Source: Sinorhizobium mexicanum
GTDB taxonomy: Bacteria; Pseudomonadota; Alphaproteobacteria; Rhizobiales; Rhizobiaceae
NCBI RefSeq assembly: GCF_013488225.1
Contig: NZ_CP041238.1
Coordinates: 1,141,501-1,205,500 of the forward strand
Reading direction: 5' to 3'
Length of the DNA stretch: 64,000 nucleotides
Part shown: positions 61,064 through 64,000 of the stretch, piece after piece
Layout: each line of letters begins with the position of its first letter
Numbering within the stretch: the first letter of the stretch is position 1
Notes under the pieces: generated by a model
What the model was told of the DNA's origin: nothing
Databases searched by the model: none
The model's input: only the letters and a program-made list of their open reading frames with translations
Program-made: the position numbers and the translations under genes

Positions 61064-61951
61064 ATGGAATGGCTGACCAAATTTCCGCACATGAACGATG
61101 ACCAGCTTCGAGAGCTGAAGAAGGTGATCGACGAAGGTTTCCGAGCGTTCACGCGCGCCTATGGCGACGGCATCGAGACTTTCTTCGAGCCGCTGCAGTT
61201 CTTTCTGATCCAGTCCGAGCGCTTCATGACACGGACGCCCTGGCCGATCATCCTGATCCTGGTCGCGCTGATCGCCTGGCTCGCCAGCCGCAACTGGAAG
61301 ATCGTGGCTGGTTGCGTGGGCACGCTTCTTGCCATCGGCTATTTCGACATGTGGGACGACACCATGAAGACGATCTCGATGATCTTCGTCTGTACCGTCC
61401 TCTCGATCGCCATCGGCATACCGATCGGCATCATCATGTCGCGCTCCGATCGCGTTCAGAATGTCGTCAATCCGGTGCTCGACGTGATGCAGACGATGCC
61501 AAGCTTCGTCTACCTCATCCCCGTGGTTATGCTGCTCGGCATCGGCAAGGTTCCCGGCCTGATTGCCGTCGTCATTTACGCCATCCCGCCGATGATCCGC
61601 CTTACCAATCTCGGTATCAGGCTGGTCGACAAGGACGTACTCGAGGCTGCGGACGCCTTCGGTTCGTCGAGCTGGCAGAAGCTCAAGAACGTGCAGATGC
61701 CGCTTGCCTTGCCGACGATCATGGCCGGCATCAACCAGACGATCATGATGGCCCTCGCCATGGTCGTGATTGCCTCGATGATCGGTGTTCAGGGGCTCGG
61801 CCAGCCGGTCTTGAAGGCGATCGCCAACCAGTACTTCACGCTCGGCATCTTCAACGGCCTCGCCATCGTCGGCATCGCGATCATCTTCGATCGCGTCAGC
61901 CAGGCCTACGGCCATCGCTTGCAGAGACATCGCGAGATCGTTCACGGTTAA
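61064..61951 (+). CDS. ABC transporter permease, betaine/choline type
   Basis: 295 residues with six or seven helices and the binding-protein-dependent permease signature: TVLSIAIGIPIGIIMSRSD, MQTMPSFVYLIPVVMLLGIGKVPGLIAVVIYAIPPMIRLTNLGI (in pieces), and the EAA-loop DKDVLEAADAFGSSSWQKLKNVQMPLALPTIMAGINQT, where the ATPase should dock. The intact EAA loop shows it still expects an ATPase partner. AGGGG lies 7 bases before the ATG at 61064. A terminator follows, so the operon ends here without an ATPase gene. Confidence 0.92.
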   Translation: MEWLTKFPHMNDDQLRELKKVIDEGFRAFTRAYGDGIETFFEPLQFFLIQSERFMTRTPWPIILILVALIAWLASRNWKIVAGCVGTLLAIGYFDMWDDTMKTISMIFVCTVLSIAIGIPIGIIMSRSDRVQNVVNPVLDVMQTMPSFVYLIPVVMLLGIGKVPGLIAVVIYAIPPMIRLTNLGIRLVDKDVLEAADAFGSSSWQKLKNVQMPLALPTIMAGINQTIMMALAMVVIASMIGVQGLGQPVLKAIANQYFTLGIFNGLAIVGIAIIFDRVSQAYGHRLQRHREIVHG

Positions 61952-61970
61952 GCCAAGGGAAGCAAAAAAG

Positions 61971-62008
61971 AACGGCCCGGAAAACCAGCGTTTCCGGGCC
62001 GTTTTCTT
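61971..62008 (+). terminator. Bidirectional rho-independent terminator
   Basis: AACGGCCCGGAAA pairs with TTTCCGGGCCGTT (13 bp) around a 7-base loop, then TTCTT; on the other strand AAAAAAG before the stem gives a T-run. It serves both the permease and the convergent DMT gene. Confidence 0.9.
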
Positions 62009-62015
62009 ATGCCGA

Positions 62016-62927
62016 TCACGCCTTTCTCGGGGAGAGAATGCCGGTCGAAAGCGCGACACCAGCCGAAGTGACGAGCGCGGCCGCGATCTCGAACGAACCG
62101 ATCGTTTCACCAAGGAGCGCCGCACCGCCGAACATGGCGAGCACCGGCGTCAGAGCCGTGAAGGCGGCCGCTTGCGTGCCGCCGAGGCGACGGACCGCAA
62201 AGCCATAGGCAAGCGTTGCCGCGAGGCCGGAAAGGACGCCCTGACTCAAGACCTGAAGACCGATTTCGCCGAGCGGAACGCTCGCCAGCGTGGTCCCGGA
62301 GACGAATGCCAGGGCGAGGTGAATGAGAAACGACCAGACGGCAATCAGCGCACTGCCCTCCACGGCGCTTAAGCCCGAACGTCGGAACGCGTGGGTATAG
62401 ATTGCCCAGAGCGTCGCGGCCGCAGGCAGCAGCATATAGCCCATCCAGGCGGACTCATCCGATGTGCCAAGGCTGCGAGCAAGCAGGATGGCGACGCCGA
62501 TAACGATCGCGCCAAAACCAATCACGCGCATGCGGTCGGGGCGCTCGCGGAAGAGCACGACGCCGATCAGCGCGGTCGCGAGCGGCATCGAGCCGCCGAG
62601 CAGAACGCCGACGGAAGAAGCAGGCGTTGCATGAATGGCGAAAGCGGCCACCTGGAAGAAGACGGCGCCAGAACCCGTCACCATCATGGCAAGAAGCGCC
62701 AGCGGCAGCGATTTGGGCATGAGCCCTGTCTTCACCCAGACAGGCGCAAGCACGAGTGCCGGTATCCCGTAGCGAATGAGGCCGAGGTCGATCGTCCCGA
62801 GCGCCGTCGCGGCGGTATGCCGCGTGGCCAGAATCCAGGTCGCCCAGATCATTACGGTGATGAATGCGCCGGCATACCCGGCTGCGGCAGGTGCGGCGGA
62901 GCCGCGGTCGACAGTCAGCGCAACCAT
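62016..62927 (-). CDS. DMT (EamA) family exporter
   Basis: 303 residues with ten membrane helices (for example GYAGAFITVMIWATWILATR at the start and LSGLAATLAYGFAVRRLGGTQAAAFTALTPVLAM in the second repeat). AAGGAA precedes the ATG at 62925-62927 by 7 bases; the frame extends upstream to 63203 without protein character. It is divergent from an Lrp-family gene 148 bases away, the usual arrangement of an amino-acid or metabolite exporter and its regulator. Substrate unknown. Confidence 0.88.
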   Translation of the reverse strand: MVALTVDRGSAAPAAAGYAGAFITVMIWATWILATRHTAATALGTIDLGLIRYGIPALVLAPVWVKTGLMPKSLPLALLAMMVTGSGAVFFQVAAFAIHATPASSVGVLLGGSMPLATALIGVVLFRERPDRMRVIGFGAIVIGVAILLARSLGTSDESAWMGYMLLPAAATLWAIYTHAFRRSGLSAVEGSALIAVWSFLIHLALAFVSGTTLASVPLGEIGLQVLSQGVLSGLAATLAYGFAVRRLGGTQAAAFTALTPVLAMFGGAALLGETIGSFEIAAALVTSAGVALSTGILSPRKA

Positions 62928-63075
62928 TTTCGTATTCCTTCCCGATGGGTTTGCGAAGGGTTTCGGATCGGGAAGACAGTAGCTCCAAGCGCGAGGGCAT
63001 GTCCTTGCTATCTGTGCTTCGTGCAGCGTACATTGAGCAATGATATGCCAACCAGCCGTAGAATAATCGTTGAAT

Positions 63076-63549
63076 ATGCCAAAACTCGATAAATTCGACA
63101 TCGCCATCCTGAAGATACTCCAGGAGGATGCCCGCGCGACGAATGTCGAGATTGCCGAGCGCGTGAACTTGTCGCCATCGCCCTGCCTGAGGCGTATTCG
63201 CAATCTTGAGAAATCAGGGGTCCTGCGCGGCTATCGCGCCGATATCGACCGCAAGGAAGTCGGCCTTGGTCTGACGGTCTTCGTCGAGATAAAGGTCGGC
63301 CATCACAGCCAGGAAAACGCACGCCGCCAGCAGGAATCGCTGCTTGCCATTCCGGAGGTGGTCTCCTGCTTTCTGATTTCCGGCAATGCCGACTTCCTGG
63401 CGGAGGTCGTGGTCGAGGACCTGTCGGCGTACGAGAGGCTCTTGACGGAAACCCTGCTGGCCCTGCCGGGCGTTACCGACATTCGATCAAACTTCGCGAT
63501 CCGATCCATCAAGACGGGTGGTCCGCTGAAGCTGCCCTCATTGCCATGA
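63076..63549 (+). CDS. Lrp/AsnC family transcriptional regulator
   Basis: 157 residues. The N-terminal helix-turn-helix (LDKFDIAILKILQEDARATNVEIAERVNLSPSPCLRRIRNLE, in pieces) and the C-terminal RAM effector domain (TVFVEIKVGHHS, EVVSCFLISGNADFLAEVVVEDLSAYERLL, LPGVTDIRSNFAIRSIK) are complete. Divergent from the DMT exporter, which it probably controls on sensing an amino acid. The ATG at 63076 is taken; a TTG two codons earlier is in frame and neither has a strong ribosome site. Confidence 0.92.
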   Translation: MPKLDKFDIAILKILQEDARATNVEIAERVNLSPSPCLRRIRNLEKSGVLRGYRADIDRKEVGLGLTVFVEIKVGHHSQENARRQQESLLAIPEVVSCFLISGNADFLAEVVVEDLSAYERLLTETLLALPGVTDIRSNFAIRSIKTGGPLKLPSLP

Positions 63550-63771
63550 AGAGGCGGGGCCTGAACCCGCGGTCACGGCCCTGAAGGCATGGGGCGACGA
63601 TCACGTCTTCTGCAGCGCCGATCGACTGGCGCTCAAGCCTTCGCACGACCGATCGACCGTCGTGCCAGAAACGGACGCGGTCGATTCCCGCTTAGACCTC
63701 TGGAAACGCGCACCGACGCGCTTATCTGTGATCTGAAATGTTTGACGAGGTCATGGAGAAAACGACGTTTC

Positions 63772-64000
63772 ATGAAAGTGAAAGCCATCTTCAATCGAGA
63801 TGGGGGAACGTTCCGCACGACGGACATGGAGGCCTACGGCAAGACCGTGGCGGAAGTCTTTCGCGCTGCTGGACATGAGATCGAAGTCGCCGTTGTCGAG
63901 GCCGGCGACATGCGCGAGATGCTGGAGAAAACATGCCGGCGGGGCGATCTCGACGCGATCGTTGCCGGCGGGGGCGACGGCACGATTTCGGCAGCCGCCG
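63772..64000 (+). CDS. Diacylglycerol kinase-like lipid kinase, partial
   Basis: The first 76 residues are present; the window ends inside the gene. MKVKAIFNRDGGTFRTTDME is followed by a helix and then AIVAGGGDGTISAAA, the GGGDGT nucleotide-binding motif of the DAGK_cat/YegS lipid-kinase domain. The Asn-rich N-P-x-(S/A)-G motif of classical members is replaced by FNRDGGTF. Ribosome site weak (GGAG about 14 bases upstream). Substrate cannot be told. Confidence 0.8.
   Translation, partial: MKVKAIFNRDGGTFRTTDMEAYGKTVAEVFRAAGHEIEVAVVEAGDMREMLEKTCRRGDLDAIVAGGGDGTISAAA

Noticed and set aside
1..64000. tRNA, rRNA and CRISPR arrays
   Set aside because: No T-arm-like or ribosomal sequence and no regularly spaced identical repeats were seen by eye; a dedicated scan (tRNAscan-SE, CRISPR finder) was not available.

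Overview
The window is a GC-rich chromosomal segment of an alphaproteobacterium of the family Rhizobiaceae, most likely a Sinorhizobium (Ensifer) species close to S. meliloti. I infer this from recognisable rhizobial landmarks: mucR, the feuN-feuP-feuQ cluster, cycHJKL followed by degP, glnE beside a PleC-type kinase, and several copies of RIME-like intergenic repeats. No tRNA, rRNA or CRISPR array was seen. Gene assignments rest on reading motifs in the translated sequence; no database search was run.

Layout. 1-7.3 kb: selO, a homocysteine S-methyltransferase, a TetR regulator, a DUF1697 protein, oligopeptidase B and a two-domain VOC dioxygenase. 7.4-9.5 kb: a universal stress protein, a TraR/DksA zinc-finger protein and a hemolysin III membrane protein downstream of a perfect FNR/FixK box. 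10.4-16.4 kb: a complete seven-gene Mrp (mnhA-G) cation/proton antiporter operon with coupled start and stop codons. 16.4-22 kb: mucR with a long AT-rich leader, sufE, a DUF5330 protein, a PleC/DivJ-type histidine kinase overlapping a peptidoglycan-binding membrane protein, and a DUF1491 protein. 22.3-23.3 kb: a decayed IS630-family element inserted in the stop codon of a DUF2336 gene. 24.5-31.3 kb: an SH3 protein, a DUF883 stress protein with a textbook EcfG promoter, two DUF1254/DUF1214-type proteins, a class A penicillin-binding protein, a YcgN protein, an MmcQ/YjbR protein and several small genes.

31.8-43.4 kb is signalling and envelope biology: FeuN/FeuP/FeuQ (in S. meliloti this system controls cyclic glucan export and symbiosis), a lipoprotein, the CycHJKL cytochrome c maturation complex, the DegP protease and a second OmpR/EnvZ-type pair. 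43.4-51.7 kb carries glnE (nitrogen control of glutamine synthetase), a second PleC-type kinase running convergently, and pepN. 52-58 kb carries two transporters, a tandem pair of small unknown genes, a uracil-DNA glycosylase-like protein and a short Hsp70-like ATPase. 57.7-64 kb carries ETF-ubiquinone oxidoreductase behind a palindromic operator, a betaine-type ABC binding protein and permease with no ATPase gene, a DMT exporter divergent from an Lrp-type regulator, and the start of a diacylglycerol-kinase-like gene cut by the window end.

Most of the window is core chromosome. The less explained material is in small genes and regulatory sites: a 46-codon gene with an AT-rich palindrome upstream (31.1-31.3 kb), a GGAAC/CGTT promoter with no annotated gene behind it (31.4 kb), tandem small genes preceded by repeated TTGCAATGCA words (54.7-55.2 kb), and the operators before the ETF-QO gene and the stress-protein cluster.
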